From NCBI GenBank assembly GCA_022867105.1, contig JALHVH010000243.1, forward strand, positions 1-6,713: a stretch of 6,713 bases of DNA, given 5' to 3'. Both the position numbers and the translations under genes were made by a program. Shown here piece by piece: positions 5,838 through 6,713 of this stretch; position 1 is the first letter of the stretch, and every line of letters starts with the position of its first letter. Below the pieces are notes generated by a model, which searched no databases, was not told the origin of the DNA, and was given only the letters and a program-made list of their open reading frames with translations. The DNA is from Candidatus Aminicenantota bacterium. GTDB taxonomy: Bacteria > Acidobacteriota > Aminicenantia > Aminicenantales > Saccharicenantaceae.

Positions 5838-6212
5838 ATGACCAAGAACCATCCGGGAGGAGAACGCGGATTCAAGCTGGCCCTGCCCATGACGGTCCAG
5901 GGCCGCGATCCGTCCGGCCGTGACTTCGAGGAAGAGACGGTGCTGGACACTATGAGCCACTCCCAGGCTTCCTTCGTCCTGAAGAACCCGGTCGTCCGCG
6001 AGTCGCAGCTCAGGCTGGTCATCGGCCTGCCGCCTAAGCTCGCCGAGGACCGGGACCTCAAGCTCATCATCCGGGGCAGGGTCGCTTTCCTCGAGCCCCG
6101 CCGCGAGGGCGATGCCTCCCAGAGGGTCTCCCTGGCGCTGGAATCGAAGTACGTCATCAAGCCGGAGGCGCGGACGGGGGCGTCCTCCGGGAATGGCCGT
6201 TCAGGGAGTTAG
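5838..6212 (+). CDS. Degenerate PilZ-like domain protein (copy 1)
   Basis: A 124-residue soluble protein, with no signal peptide or membrane segment, that resembles a PilZ domain: RGFKLALPMTVQGRDPSGRD (10-29), FEEETVLDTMSHSQASFVLK (30-49), QLRLVIGLPPKL (57-68), then LKLIIRGRVAFLE (74-86) and RVSLALE (96-102). PilZ domains usually bind cyclic di-GMP through an RxxxR segment and (D/N)xSxxG. Here the second site reads T38-M-S40-H-S-Q43, so Asp/Asn and Gly are lost, and no RxxxR precedes the first strand. It therefore probably does not bind the nucleotide in the usual way. The tail from about 110 is Gly/Ser-rich. ATG 5838 is chosen because homology with the next gene begins just after it; an upstream in-frame TTG 5799 (with AGAGG close by) cannot be excluded, and neither start has a well-spaced ribosome site. 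A paralogue follows 96 bases downstream. The role, perhaps in regulation of motility, envelope or pili, is inference. Confidence 0.65.
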   Translation: MTKNHPGGERGFKLALPMTVQGRDPSGRDFEEETVLDTMSHSQASFVLKNPVVRESQLRLVIGLPPKLAEDRDLKLIIRGRVAFLEPRREGDASQRVSLALESKYVIKPEARTGASSGNGRSGS

Positions 6213-6247
6213 CCTCTATCGATGATGTCCCGTCTGAAAAATTCACC

Positions 6248-6263
6248 CCGGGAATCATCCCGG
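6248..6263 (+). repeat. Short perfect inverted repeat between the PilZ-like genes
   Basis: CCGGGA-ATCA-TCCCGG forms a perfect six-base stem with a four-base loop in the 96-base gap between the two paralogous genes. No T-run follows, so it is not a standard intrinsic terminator. It could be an RNA stem affecting the downstream gene or an accident of GC-rich sequence. Confidence 0.3.
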
Positions 6264-6308
6264 AAAGCGATTGAAGACCTCGGAACAGTCTGAGAGAATG
6301 AACGTGAG

Positions 6309-6677
6309 ATGAACATGGGCATGAACATTGAATCCGTCCAGGGCGCGTCCAGGGCTGGAAAAAGGGAGCGGGCCTTCGATCTCTCTCTCCCGGCCAGCGT
6401 GACAGGCCTGGACGCGGTGGGCAGGAGATTCGAAGAACGGACCGAGATCTGCTCCATCAGCGCCCAGGAGGCATCCTTCCGGCTCCAGACCCGGCTGCTC
6501 ATCGGATCCAAGATCTTGCTGCATCTTGACGTCCCGAGGACCCTGATCCTGGAAAAGCCCCTCCGTCTCATGCTGTCGGGCACCGTCGTTTTCGTCAAGT
6601 CCGAGGACAGCCGGGGAAAGAAGCAGTACGTCTCGGCCCGGCTGGACCGGGGCTACAAGCTTCAGTCGAATTCTTAG
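6309..6677 (+). CDS. Degenerate PilZ-like domain protein (copy 2, paralogue)
   Basis: A 122-residue soluble protein that aligns along its length with the gene before it: RAFDLSLPASVTGLDAVGRR (21-40) matches RGFKLALPMTVQGRDPSGRD, then FEERTEICSISAQEASFRLQ (41-60), GSKILLHLDVP (66-76), LRLMLSGTVVFVK (85-97) and the closing YVSARLDRGYKL (107-118). The (D/N)xSxxG site has become S49-I-S51-A-Q-E54 and there is no clear RxxxR, so cyclic-di-GMP binding by the standard mode is unlikely here too. Three in-frame ATG codons (6309, 6315, 6321) crowd the start and none has a strong ribosome site, so the N-terminus is uncertain by a few residues. Conservation with copy 1 starts near residue 19. The gene probably belongs to the same transcript as copy 1. 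After its TAG the remaining 36 bases are pyrimidine-rich with no visible hairpin. The fold assignment is by pattern; the function is unknown. Confidence 0.62.
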   Translation: MNMGMNIESVQGASRAGKRERAFDLSLPASVTGLDAVGRRFEERTEICSISAQEASFRLQTRLLIGSKILLHLDVPRTLILEKPLRLMLSGTVVFVKSEDSRGKKQYVSARLDRGYKLQSNS

Positions 6678-6713
6678 GCTTTTTCTTTCATCCCCTTCCC
6701 TTTTCCCCCTATC

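Noticed and set aside
6678..6713. T/C-rich tail after the second PilZ-like gene as a terminator
   Set aside because: The run of pyrimidines has no preceding inverted repeat, and the window ends there.

Overview
The window looks like chromosomal DNA from a GC-rich, diderm (outer-membrane) bacterium. Evidence for this is an lpxB gene for lipid A synthesis, type IV pilin/type II secretion pseudopilins, a lipoprotein with a lipobox, and an exported DUF192 protein. The style of the pseudopilin set and the PilZ-like proteins reminds me of Acidobacteriota, possibly the Aminicenantes relatives. That placement is recall and inference, not a search result. I see no mobile element, CRISPR array, rRNA or tRNA. 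Coding density is very high, and no gap without a gene exceeds about 150 bases.

Left part (1-2362, + strand): a tight run of four genes. Three consecutive small pseudopilin-like genes come first: the 3' end of a GspG-like gene cut by the window edge, a canonical GFTLIE pseudopilin, and a K-type variant that lacks the Glu5 residue. They are followed at once by lpxB (lipid-A-disaccharide synthase). Stops and starts overlap or abut, so this is probably one operon linking envelope surface machinery with lipid A synthesis. Next comes a well-formed sigma70-type promoter (2376-2404) and a separate lipoprotein gene of unknown function (2450-3058).

Middle (3033-5687, - strand): a three-gene cluster reading leftward, proS (archaeal/eukaryotic-type prolyl-tRNA synthetase), pcm (protein-L-isoaspartate O-methyltransferase) and an exported DUF192 protein. 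It is driven by a near-consensus promoter at 5718-5746. The last gene converges on the lipoprotein gene and overlaps its 3' end by 26 bases.

Right part (5838-6677, + strand): two paralogous small proteins that resemble PilZ domains but have lost the usual cyclic-di-GMP binding residues. The first is transcribed divergently from proS.

Most of the window is recognisable housekeeping or envelope biology. The less ordinary points are the pair of degenerate PilZ-like paralogues, the tandem pseudopilin set coupled to lpxB, a low-complexity charged insert in the first pseudopilin, and the lipoprotein with an unrecognised beta-rich domain. I do not see convincing evidence for a wholly new system.
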